Assembly (NCBI GenBank): GCA_030248195.1 | Contig: JASAND010020992.1 | Coordinates: 1 to 64,000 of the forward strand | Direction of reading: 5' to 3' | Length of the DNA stretch: 64,000 nucleotides | Source of the DNA: Trissonchulus latispiculum | Taxonomy: Eukaryota > Nematoda > Enoplea > Enoplida > Ironidae | Part shown: in pieces, positions 33,973 to 43,735 of the stretch | Layout: each line of letters begins with the position of its first letter | Position numbering within the stretch: the stretch's first letter is position 1 | Position numbers and translations under genes: made by a program | The notes under the pieces: generated by a model | What the model was told of the DNA's origin: nothing | The model's database searches: none | The model's input: the letters and a program-made list of their open reading frames with translations, nothing else

Positions 33973-34680
33973 CAAGGCCGCACCCAGGGGGGCGGTTCAA
34001 GGGGTCTAGACCCCCCCCTTTCTGGCTTTTTCCTAGGCAAAAATTTCTGGGGGGGGGGAAGTCTGGGGGGGCTGGGGGGGGGGCTCGGATTTCTGCGGGG
34101 GGGGGGGGGAGAAAAATTTTGAAAAAATGCCTAAAAATAGCTATTTTTTGCTGCTGAGCTAAAAAATTAACTATTTTTAACTTAAATATAAGCTTAAAAT
34201 AGCTAAAAAGTGCTTAAAAATGGGTAAAAATCCGGCGAAGCCGGAAAAATTTTTCAAAATTTGCCCTCAAAACCCTATTTTTCCGGGCACTTTAGGGTGG
34301 GGGGGGGTTCTGGGGGGGGGGAAGGCCCGAATCCTGGGGGGGGGGGATTCTGGGGGGGGCGATTCTGGGGGGGGCGATCCAAGTCTGGGGGGAACGAATT
34401 TCTTGGGGGGCCCCCCACCCCCACCCCCGGGTGGAAAAAGCCAGCCTTTTGGGATGACAAAATGGAAAATTTTTGCTATTTTTATGGCAAAAACTGCTAT
34501 TTTAAAAAATTTTCGCGCCTTCGGCGCGATTCTTCACTTTTTACAAGAAATAAACGTCCAATGTACTGTTTTTTGGGCAAAAATGCAAAAATTCTTCAAA
34601 TTCTGGGGAGCTCCGCCCCCCAGACCCCCTTACGTTTTACCTTGGACCTCCCCCTTTTCAAAATCGTGGGTGCGGGCCTG
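33973..34680. mobile_element. 708-bp hAT-like MITE with perfect 8-bp TSD
   Basis: It opens CAAGGCCGCACCCAGG and closes CGTGGGTGCGGGCCTG. CCAAGGCT is duplicated exactly at 33,965-33,972 and 34,681-34,688. The interior contains many GGGGGG tracts and two GC hairpins in opposite orientation (34,231-34,245 and 34,513-34,529). ORFs through it are Gly/Pro-rich artefacts. Confidence 0.88.
34513..34529. repeat. Recurrent GC hairpin (representative of 13 sites)
   Basis: TCGCGCC-TTC-GGCGCGA is a 7-bp stem with a TTC triloop, preceded by AAAAAATTTT and followed by TTCTTCACTTTTT. Equivalent hairpins lie at 3,971, 20,359, 21,036, 27,120, 32,260, 33,588, 34,231, 37,289, 38,484, 38,789, 40,704 and 41,751. 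Stem sequences differ (TCCGGC/GCCGGA, CGCC/GGCG, CGCGCC/GGCGCG) but pairing is kept, while the AT-rich flanks stay similar. The sites occur in several MITE families with different ends. Confidence 0.8.
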
Positions 34681-35279
34681 CCAAGGCTATAAATGAGCAA
34701 AAATGAAGAAATATTGCTGATTTTTAGTTGGAAATAACGTTTTTTCAGCGAATTCGCGAATTTTTCAAATTTTTGACCGAAAAATTTTTTACCCCCCCAA
34801 TTCTATTTTTCCGGACCCCACCTCGCCTCAAACCGACTGACCCCACCCACCCTAATTTCGGCACCCCCTCCCCCAACCTTTTCTCAAGGTACACCTGTGC
34901 GGTAGGTGTACCACCTGTTTGGGTTGGGGGGAGTAAAAAGTCCAAATCTGGCTTGGGGATCTCAGAAATCGGAAATTTTGACCAAAAACTGTACCCAAAC
35001 TGTATCATAATTTTTTCAGCTAAAAATTGCCATTTTCGACATAAAATCTGCAATTTTCAATAATCTAAAACTACTTATTAACCTGTTTTTATAGGGTTTT
35101 CAACTATTTCTATCCAATTTTTCACATTTTGTTCACTTGTTTGGACCCCATTTTACAAGGGGGGGGGAGGGGGTTTGAGCTCGCCTTGGGGGGGGAGTAG
35201 TCGGGTATGGGGGGTGGGGGGTCTCACAGGGGGCAAAATGCAGCCTGGTTCAGTATTCTGTATTTGCAGAATGTATTGG

Positions 35280-35702
35280 TGCATGTATTCTGCAGAACTG
35301 GAATTAAATAAAGTTAATAGTAGCAGCCAAGCGGCCGATGTTTTAGATTTAAGCATACAAATTGAAAACAATGTATTTATAACTAAGCTATATGATAAAA
35401 GAGATGATTTCCCATTTGCAATCAATAAATTTCCGGCGTCTAGTTCATACATATCTCCTAGAGTAATAGTAAATACAGTAAAGTGCCAGGTTGAACGTAT
35501 AGGAATCATTTGTACTAAATTTATTGATTTTCTGGCAGCGCTAATCAAACTTAAACACGAACTGCAAAATAGGGGGTACTCAAAAAGAAGTATTAATAGT
35601 ATGATAAGAAGTTCGGCAAATAGTAGTACCATTGTTATGGATAAATTCCTACAAGTAAAGGAATGTCGACTGCAGTTCAATAGTCAATTTAAGCAGAAAT
35701 AG
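35280..35702 (+). pseudogene. Reverse-transcriptase C-terminal fragment of a retroelement
   Basis: An open frame of about 140 codons ends at the TAG at 35,700. It reads LDLSIQIENN, then FITKLYDKRDDFPF, then QVERIGIICTKFIDF, then a Leu/Lys-rich helix with a RGYSKR motif. The order (LDL-x-I, KLYDKRDDF-F, later helical segment) is one I associate with the distal part of reverse transcriptases in invertebrate non-LTR or Penelope-like elements. The catalytic YXDD core is absent, and the upstream frame is G-run repeat. I therefore call a 5'-truncated insertion. The exact clade is not assigned. Confidence 0.6.
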
Positions 35703-35837
35703 TTCTAGTAAAATATACTAGTCCATCAACTAACCTATATGTGTATGAACTTAATTTATTTCTAATTTCTTGGTGTTTCTTTGTTTTTGTATTATCCAAT
35801 TATGCATACTAACAATTTCTGCACTATCAAACTAACT

Positions 35838-35935
35838 CCTGCAACTTGGGCTTCGGCCCCCTTTGTAACTTGGGCTTAGGCCCCTTTGTAACTTGGGCTT
35901 TTGCCTCTTGTAACTTGGGCTTAGGCCCCCAATGG
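35838..35935. repeat. Tandem repeat in retroelement 3' region
   Basis: Four copies of a ~22-25-bp unit, core GTAACTTGGGCTTAGGCCCC with variants. They follow the reverse-transcriptase fragment by about 140 bp and probably belong to its 3' untranslated tail. Confidence 0.75.
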
Positions 35936-36720
35936 GCACTGTCGCCCGACATATTGTTATGTTCACTTTGTGGTCCTGTTAAACTATAAGCAGTCATCTA
36001 CTGGCATGTGTAACTACTCAATGTTTTACTGCTAATTCAGACACGCCAGATACTAATATTACTTCGGGTAGGATTTCGACCGTAATACTCAGGTTCCTCT
36101 GCGGAGGGGCTGGCCTAACCAGTACATAAAAATTTATTTCTAAATGCATTTATAAAAATTCAATTTCTTAGTACTGGATCTCTCTGATGATGAGTATAGT
36201 GGTCCTAATCCCGCCCTGGCCTATAATAAGTATAGGCCTATTCCTCAATGTTATGCTATCATGATTGGTCAGGGCCTGAGGGATTAGGGCCGAAAGACTT
36301 TGACCAATTATGAAAGTTTCCTCTATTCACTGAAAATCCCATTTCCATTATTCGCTTATTGTGTTATAAACTTTTTCTTTAAAATTAACTAAATTTCAAG
36401 TACAAAGGTACACCTTTCACAATTCTTTACTTTCGCTAGTTTTTTAAAAAACTTTTTTAGTGAGTCTTCTGCTTTAAGTAGTATATATATCACATTGCCT
36501 GCACTTTTATTTTAATTCATATTTAGTTCGCATTTTGATTTGGCTATTCATTTTCTGGTTGTGGTTGATAATCTGGATAGGCTTAGATCCATTATTCAAT
36601 ATCCTCTGGCACTTATCTACAGGTAAATTTATATGCTTTTGTGATATCCATTAATACTTTATTTTTATTTAGTAATAGCATTAACCAACCCTCCATTTTC
36701 TTTTGTCACCTCTATATATG
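35936..36720. other. Probable retroelement 3' tail, no gene
   Basis: Unique AT-rich sequence with a short palindrome (GGCCTATA-ATAAG-TATAGGCC near 36,219-36,239) and CTTCGGGTAGGATTTCGACC. No coding evidence. It may be the rest of the retroelement's 3' end. Confidence 0.4.
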
Positions 36721-37137
36721 GTTTGGGGGCATGGGTGTGGCGGGGGAAACTCTGGGGGAGGGGGTGTCGGCAAAAATTGCCCAGCCAAAACCCCCTAAAT
36801 TTTCCATTTTTTGCCATTTTTGACCACTTTCTGGTCAAAAATCGGGGGGGGGGCGGTTGGGTAGCAAAATCTGGGTGGACTCGCCAAAATTTGTCATTTT
36901 GGTGGGGACTGGGGATCTATGTTTGGGGCATAGGTGTACCACCTGTTTGGGTTGGGGGAGTAGAAGGTCCAAATTTTGCTCGGGGGACCCCATCAAAATC
37001 CGAAATTTGGGGGGGGGGGGGGCGGACCCCCCTAAACTGTACCAAAGTTTTTTAGCTAAAAATGCTCTTTTTCGATGTATATAAATAACCATCATTAGCT
37101 GCGGATAGCTGGTTTGGGGGTCTACCCCGGCCTCGGC

Positions 37138-37512
37138 CTGGGCTTATTCTACTGGGGGGTGCGGGGGCCCCCATAAACACCCTTCCCCCCCCAAAAATCG
37201 TCCCCCCCCCCAAAAAGAGTGGGTGCCCCTTTTGGTACCAACTTTTGCCCTGAAAAAATCGCTCAGAAGGCCAAATTTTCAAAAATTTTCCGGCTTCGCC
37301 GGAGATTCTTAGTCGATTTTTGGCTATTTAAGCGCTATTTTTGCACTAAAAATGAACTTTTTTGGGGATTACTATAAAAACAGCGCTATTTTTAGCATGT
37401 TTTTAGAAAAATTTTGAAAAATTTTCGCCCCCCCCCCAAAAGGACCCGCCCCCCGAGGGGCCCCCCCCAAAGAGCCCCCCCCCCCACGAAAAAATCCCTA
37501 GAATAACCCCAG
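37138..37512. mobile_element. MITE with CTGGGCTTATTCTA termini, copy 2
   Basis: It opens CTGGGCTTATTCTAC and closes CTAGAATAACCCCAG, 375 bp. TCGGC flanks both sides (37,133-37,137 and 37,513-37,517), a perfect 5-bp TSD. The interior matches 3,804-4,202, including CATAAACACCCTTCCCCCC and the TCCGGC-TTC-GCCGGA hairpin. Confidence 0.88.
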
Positions 37513-38946
37513 TCGGCGAGGGGTATACCCCTGAAAAAATCTGAAATTTTATGGCGTCTGCCCCGAAATTAGCAAAACTTGCGAAATTTTAACGTTTTCG
37601 ACCAAAAAATTGGTAACAAATGGCAATTTTTTGCAATTTTTACGGAATTTGTTCGCTAAATTTTGCTAAAAAATTAGCAATTTTCAGTGAAAATCGCTTA
37701 GGGCAGGGGTCTGCCCTTTTTTGCTTTCTGGACGAGAGGGTCTGCCCTTTTTTCCTTTTTGCTGAGGGGGTCTACCCGTTTTTGGCGGTCTGGGGGGGGG
37801 GTATGCACCCCCCCCATTCCCCCATCCGCCCCCCCTCCCATAGTTTTTGGGGGGGGTTGGGGGGTGGTACTCCCCCCCCAAAAATTAGTGACCAATTTTA
37901 CCCCCTCCCAGATTTTTTGAGATACCCTCCCCCAACTTTCGGCTACCCCCCCGAACCCCCCCAGCGATTTTTTGACCCAAAAAGTTAGCTAAATTTGGCC
38001 AAAAATGGTCATTTTTTTAAAAAATTTTCTAAAATTTTGACTTAAAATCACTTTGAAACGGTGCAAAAACGCCTACACTGTTGAAAACAGGCCTTATTTT
38101 GAAGAGAAAAGGGTTAAATTACAGGAAATTTTGCATTTTTTGGCCATTTTTCGAAATTTCTGAGGTCCGAATTCTGGGGGGGGGTTGGGGGGGGGTACCC
38201 CCATCACATTTCTTGGGTCGACCACCAACCTTCTAAGATTTACCCCCCCCCCAGACCCAAAGTTCCAGGGACACTAAGCCCCCTCCCCACCCGATATTAG
38301 GTGTACCACGCTACAGGTTGCCCCCTGTGACTGTGAGACCCCCCCCCAAGGAGAGGCCAGACCAGACGCGTAGCCAGGGGGGGGGGGGCGAGGGGGGCAT
38401 GCTCCCCCCCGAAATCGGAGACGAGAGACAAAATTTTAACACCAAATAGGAATTCTGATATATAATTATTTTCAAAAAAGTTTCGCCTGCGGCGCTAATT
38501 TTCCACTCATATATATATATACCTCAAAAATACTTACTCGCACTTGAAATCGGCCTCCACAGGTTCTGTTTTAGCACTTATCTCAGAAAAATGTTTTAAA
38601 CTCGAAAACTTGATTGCCAACATGTTTCTGAGTCCAGAATAAGATCAATATTGAGTTTAGAAGTCCATAAAACCGTTATAAACGTGTATTTCTCGCGATA
38701 ATAAACACGTTAAGCCAAAAATTTGGACTTCTTTGAAAAATTTTGCAAAATTTACGTACCCTAAAAATGCCCAAATTTTGGCCAATTTTCGCGCCTTCGG
38801 CGCGACTACCCCCCCCCCAAACTGGGGGGGGGGGCCGGGGGTCCCCAAAAATTTCTGGGGGGGGGGGTTTGGTAAAATGGCTGGGGGGGTTACCCCCCCC
38901 AACCCCCCCCCCCCCCAATTACACCTAAGCCTCTATGGGTATACCC

Positions 38947-39410
38947 CATAGGTGTGGCTGGCGAAAAAAGTGGGGGTGGGGGTTCTGAAAAAAGTAGGGA
39001 GGGGGTTTGTCGAAAAAAGGGGGAGGGGGGTCGCGAAAAGTCGATTTGGGGGGAGGGGTAAGAAAAATTTTCTATGGGGGGGGTCGGCAAAAATTTCGAA
39101 AAAAGTCGGTTTTTCGTTAAAAAATTGAAAAATTTTCTCAATTTACAGCTATTTTTAACGATTTTTAGCTTAATTAAGCGAATTCTAGCAATTTTTCGCT
39201 AATTTTTGGAATTTTTTGGAAAAATTTCGAATTTTTAGCTAAAAATTTTCAAAAACTTAGGTAGGGGTTTGAAAATTTTTAGGGGGGAGGGGTCTGAAAA
39301 AATCGATTTGGGGGGAGGGGTAGGAAAAAATTTTTAGGGGGGGGGGGGGTTGGCGACCCCTCCATTTGGGGGGAGGGGTCCCCCCCACCCCCCCCCCTAA
39401 CACACCTATG
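38947..39410. mobile_element. 464-bp MITE with CATAGGTGTG ends and 8-bp TSD
   Basis: It begins CATAGGTGTGGCTGGCG and ends ACACACCTATG. GTATACCC is duplicated exactly (38,939-38,946 and 39,411-39,418). The next 300 bp starts with a second, truncated copy of the same element at about 39,425. Inside are G-runs and CGATTTTTAGCTTAATTAAG. Confidence 0.85.
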
Positions 39411-40388
39411 GTATACCCCCAAAGCATAGGTGTGGCTGGCGAAAAAAGTGGGGTGGGGGTTCAGAAAAAAGTAGGGAGGGGGGTTTGGCGAAAAAAGGGG
39501 GAGGGGGGTCGCGAAAAGTCGATTTGGGAGGAGGGGTAAGAAAAATTTTCGAGGGGTCGGCGAAAAATCGGTTTGTCGTTAAAAAATTGAAAAATTTTCT
39601 CAATTCACAGCTATTTTTAACGATTTTTAGCTTAATTAAGCAAATTCTAGCAATTTTTCGCTAATTTTTGGAATTTTTTGGAAAAATTTCGGATTTCTAG
39701 CTAAAAATTTTTAAAAACTTAGGTAGGTCACGTTAGGTTAGCGTCAATCAATTAGTCAATAGTCATTAGAAAAATTTCGGATTTCTAGCTAAAAATTTTT
39801 AAAAACTTAGGTAGGTCACGTTAGGTTAGCGTCAATCAATCATCAAGTCAGCGTCACGTCAATTAGCAATTTTCAGTGAAAATCGCTTAGGGCAGGGGTC
39901 TGCCCTTTTTTGCTTTCTGGACGAGAGGGTCTGCCCTTTTTTCCTTTTTGCTGAGGGGGTCTCCCCGTTTTTGTCGGTCTGGGGGGGGGGGGGGCATGCA
40001 TCCCCCCATTCCCCCATCCGCCCCCCCTCCCATAGTTTCCTTTGGGGGGGGGGGGGGGGGGTTTGGGGGGTGGTACTCCCCCCCAAAATTTGTGACCAAT
40101 TTTACCCCCTCCCAGATTTTTTGAGCTACCCCCCCCCAACTTCCGGCTACCCCCCCCCGAACCCCCCCCCCCCAGCGATTTTTTGACCCAAAAAGTTAGC
40201 TAAATTTGGCCAAAAAAGGTCATTTTTTTAAAACATTTTCTAAAATTTTGACTTAAAATCACTTTGAAACGGTGCAAAAACGCCTAAACCGTTGAAAACA
40301 GGCCTTATTTTGAAGAAAAAAGGGTTAAATTACAGGAAATTTTGCATTTTTTGGCCATTTTTCGAAATTTCTGAGGTCCGAATTCTGG

Positions 40389-40390
<2 letters not shown>

Positions 40391-40419
<29 letters not shown>
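40391..40419. repeat. 29-nt poly(G) tract
   Basis: An uninterrupted run of 29 G on the plus strand. The paralogous position in block A (about 38,175-38,200) is shorter and interrupted by TT. Strong G-quadruplex potential, but also a likely sequencing or assembly trouble spot. Confidence 0.9.
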
Positions 40420-40584
40420 TACCCCCATCACATTTCTTGGGTCGACCACCAACCTTCTAAGATTTACCAACCCCCAGACCCAAAGTTCCAGGGAAAGTAT
40501 GCCCCCTCCCCACCATATATTAGGTGTACCACGCTACAGTTTGCCCCCTGTGACTGTGAGACCCCCCCCAAGGAGAGGCCAGAC

Positions 40585-40853
40585 CAGACGCGTAGCCAGG
40601 GGGGGGGGCGAGGGGGGCATGCTCCCCCCCGAAATCGGAGACGAGAGACAAAATTTTAACACCAAATAGGAATTCTGATATATAATTATTTTCAAAAAAG
40701 TTTCGCCTGCGGCGCTAATTTTCCACTCATATATATACCTCAAAAATACTTACTCGCACTTGAAATCGGCCTCCACAGGTTCTGTTTTAGCACTTATCTC
40801 AGAAAAATGTTGGCTTACCCCCCCTTCGAAATTTTTTTCTGGCTACGCTAGTG
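40585..40853. mobile_element. hAT-like MITE, CACTAGCGTAGCCAG family, copy 2
   Basis: It opens CAGACGCGTAGCCAG and closes CTGGCTACGCTAGTG. GGCCAGAC is duplicated exactly at 40,577-40,584 and 40,854-40,861. It is the inverse-orientation relative of 20,225-20,481. A copy at 38,367-38,594 has the same left end but is cut off on the right by the A/B duplication junction. Confidence 0.9.
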
Positions 40854-41929
40854 GGCCAGACCCCCCTCTTCCCCTACCCGGCCTCAACTACTCCCGCCCC
40901 CCAAGCCGAGCTCAAACCCCCCTCCCCCCCCCTAAAATTGGGTCTAAACCAAATAAAAAATGCAAAATTTTTGAAAAAATTCTTGCAATTTCAGAAAAAA
41001 TTCGAAATAATGGCTATAAATCACACATAAAGAGCTAAAGATGGTTATTTATAGCAACTAAAAGGTAATATACGCAATTATAAACCACAATCTGGGCTAA
41101 TTTAGGCATATTTTAGTACAAATTTGTCAATTTTCAAGCCCTATTTTCACCTACGAAAACTATTGACAGAAGCTTTTAAGTAAGTTTAATGAACAGTACA
41201 TCGAAAAAGGAGCATTTTTAGCTTAAAACTTAGGTACAGTTTAGGGGGGCCCTCCCCTCAAATTTCGTATTTTGGTGGGGTCCCCCTAGCCAAATTCGGA
41301 CATTCCACTCCCCCCAACCCAAACAGGTGGTACTCCTATGCTCCCCACGGTATCCTATGGGCATAGGTGTAACGGGGATTTGGGGTGGGAGCCCCCTCCC
41401 CCGAAATTTTGGGGGCCCCCTTTTTAGAACCCCCCCACGACCCCCCCCCCAAACCTCCCCCAAAAAATTTTTTCAATTTTTATGCCAAAAATCGCATTTT
41501 CAGCCATTGCTAATGCCGAAAAACATGAAAGCATTAAGTAATTTTGACATTAGACAGTGTTTTTAAACTCGAAAACTTGATTGCCAACATGTTTCTGAGT
41601 CAGAATAAGGTCAATATTGAGTTTAGAAGTCCATAAAACCGTTAAAAACGTGTATTTCTCGCGATAATAAACACGTTAAGCCAAAAGATAGGACATTTTT
41701 GAAAAATTATGCAAAATTTACCCTAAAAAAGCCCAAATTATGGCCAAATTTCGCGCCTTCGGCGCGACTACCCCCCCCCCAGTTGGGGGGGGGGGGGGTC
41801 CCCCCCCAGTTGGGGAGGGGGGGGGGGCCGGGGGTCCCAAAAATTTCTGGGGGGGTTTGGAAAAATGGCTGGGGGGGTTTACCCCCCCCCCCCCCCCCCA
41901 ATTACACCTATGCCTCTATGGGTATACCC

Positions 41930-42382
41930 CATAGGTGTGGCTGGCGAAAAAAGGGGGGGTGGGGGTTCTTAAAAAAGTTGGGTGGGGGTTTGTCTAAAAA
42001 AGGGGGAGGGGGGGTCGCGAAAAGTCGATTTGGGGGGAGGGGTAAGAAAAATATTCTAGTGGGGTCGGCGAAAAATTTCGAAAAAGTCGGTTTTTCGTTA
42101 AAAAATTGAAAAATTTTCTCAATTTACAGCTATTTTTAACGATTTTTAGCTTAAATAAGCGAATTCTAGCAATTTTTCGCTAATTTTTGGAATTTTTTGG
42201 AAAAATTTCGAATTTTTAGCAAAAATTTTCAAAAACTTAGGTAGGGGTTTGAAAATTTTTAGGGGGGAAGGGGGTCTAGAAAAATCGATTTGGGGGGAGG
42301 GTAGGAAAAAAGTTTTAGGGGGGGGGGGTTGGCGACCCCTCCATTTGGGGGGAGGGGGTCCCCCCCCCATAACACACCTATG
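41930..42382. mobile_element. CATAGGTGTG MITE, duplicated copy
   Basis: Same ends and same GTATACCC TSD (41,922-41,929 and 42,383-42,390) as 38,947-39,410. The shared target site shows that it was copied by the segmental duplication rather than inserted independently. A second partial copy follows at about 42,397. Confidence 0.82.
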
Positions 42383-43268
42383 GTATACCCCAAAGCATAG
42401 GTGTGGCTGGCGAAAAAGTGGGGTGGGGGTTATGAAAAAAGTAGGGCGGGGGGTTTTGCGAAAAAAGGGGGAGGGGGGGTCGCGAAAAGTCGATTTGGGA
42501 GGTGGGGTAAGAAAAATTTTAAAGGAGGGGGGGTCGGCGAAAAATCGGTTTTTCGTTAAAAAATTGAAAAATTTTGTCAATTTACAGCTATTTTTAACGA
42601 TTTTAGCTTAATTAAGCAAATTCTAGCAATTTTTCGCTAATTTTTGGAATTTTTTGGAAAAATTTCGGATTTCTAGCTAAAAATTTTTAAAAACTTAGGT
42701 AGGGCTTTGAAATTTTTAGGGGGGAGGGGTCTGAAAAACTCGATTTGGGGGAGGGGTATGAAAAAATTTTTAGGGGGGTCGGCGACCCGACCCCTCCATT
42801 TGGGGGGAGGGGTCCCCCCTAACCATAGTTTCCCTGGAAATTTTGGTTGGGGGGGGGGGGGGCCAAACTTCGAAAATTTGGTGGTCGATCCCCGAAAAGT
42901 GATGGGGAGTACCCCCCCCCGAACCTCCCCCCAAAATTCGGACCTCAGAAAATTAAAAAAATGGCCTAAACACGCAAAATTTTCTGTATTTTAACGCTTT
43001 TTTGTCAAAACAAGGCTTGTTTTTATCGTTTTAGGCGTTTTTACACCGTTTTAAACCGATTTTAAGCCAAAATTTGAGAAAAAATTTTCAAAAAAATGAC
43101 CATTTTTTAGCAAAATGTAGCTAGCTTTTTGGCCCCAAAAAGTGCTGGGGGGGTAACCAAAAGTGGGGGGAGGGATAGACAAAAAATCTGGGGGGGGGTA
43201 AAGTTGGTCGAAAATTTTGGGGGGTTCCCCCCCCCAACCCCCCCCCCGAGGGAAACAATGCCCCAAAC

Positions 43269-43727
43269 CATAGGTGTACCTGGGGGGGGGGGGGGGGGGG
43301 AACCCCTCCCCCCAAATGGAAAAGTGCCGACCCCACCCTCGAAATTTTGGAGGCAGACCCCACCCCCAAATTGCCAAATCCCAGACCCCACCCACCCAAA
43401 TTTGCCAGACCCCACCCTCAAAATTTTGAAAATTTTGCCTCAAAATTAGTAAAAATTCGAAATTTTTTGGAAAAATTCAAAATTTTTGCAAAAAATCCAA
43501 GTTTTTTCGAACAAATGAGCAAAAATGATGAAATATTGTTGATTTTTAGTTGGAAATAACGCTTTTTTAGCAAATTTGCGAATTTTTTCTAAATTTTTGA
43601 CCAAAAAATTTTTTTACCCCCCCCAAATTCGATTTTTCCGGACCCCACCCCACCTCAAAACGGCTGACCCCACCCACCCTAATTTCGGCTACCCCCTCCC
43701 CCAACGTTTTCTCAAGGTACACCTATG
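43269..43727. mobile_element. 459-bp MITE with CATAGGTGTACCT ends
   Basis: TIRs are CATAGGTGTACCT and AGGTACACCTATG. The flanks CCCCAAAC and CCCCTAAC differ at one of eight bases, consistent with an 8-bp TSD. Its right part (GGACCCCACCCCACCTC and GCTGACCCCACCCACC) is also found at 34,790-34,900, so further copies contribute to the repeat block. Confidence 0.8.
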
Positions 43728-43735
43728 CCCCTAAC

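Larger units (their letters stand above)
37674..42705. repeat. Local segmental duplication, order A-B-A'-C-B'
   Basis: Block A (37,674-38,594) is repeated as A' (39,863-40,811). Block B (38,595-39,727) is repeated as B' (41,563-42,705). The start of B also occurs at 28,803. A ends and B begins at the same junction, TCAGAAAAATGTT / TTAAACTCG, where A has lost the right third of a MITE that A' keeps. A ~90-bp tandem duplication ending TCACGTTAGGTTAGCGTCAATCAAT lies at about 39,670-39,840. G-run lengths differ between copies, so these tracts are unstable or assembly-sensitive. Confidence 0.8.
27120..43735. repeat. G-run/C-run-rich repeat block
   Basis: About 16.6 kb densely packed with homopolymer G or C tracts of 6-29 nt alternating with AAAATTTT-type blocks. 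Recurrent sentences include CATAGGTGTACCACC, GGGTTGGGG and TTTTGGGGG. Most of it is explained by overlapping MITEs and local duplications listed separately. The many Gly/Pro-rich ORFs are consequences of G-runs and C-runs and are not annotated. Only one protein-derived segment (35,280-35,702) was recognised. Confidence 0.75.

Noticed and set aside
27599..43559. Many ORFs of 60-160 codons rich in Gly, Pro and Arg
   Set aside because: They run through G-runs and C-runs on both strands and in several frames, differ with each homopolymer length, and have no domain or splice context.
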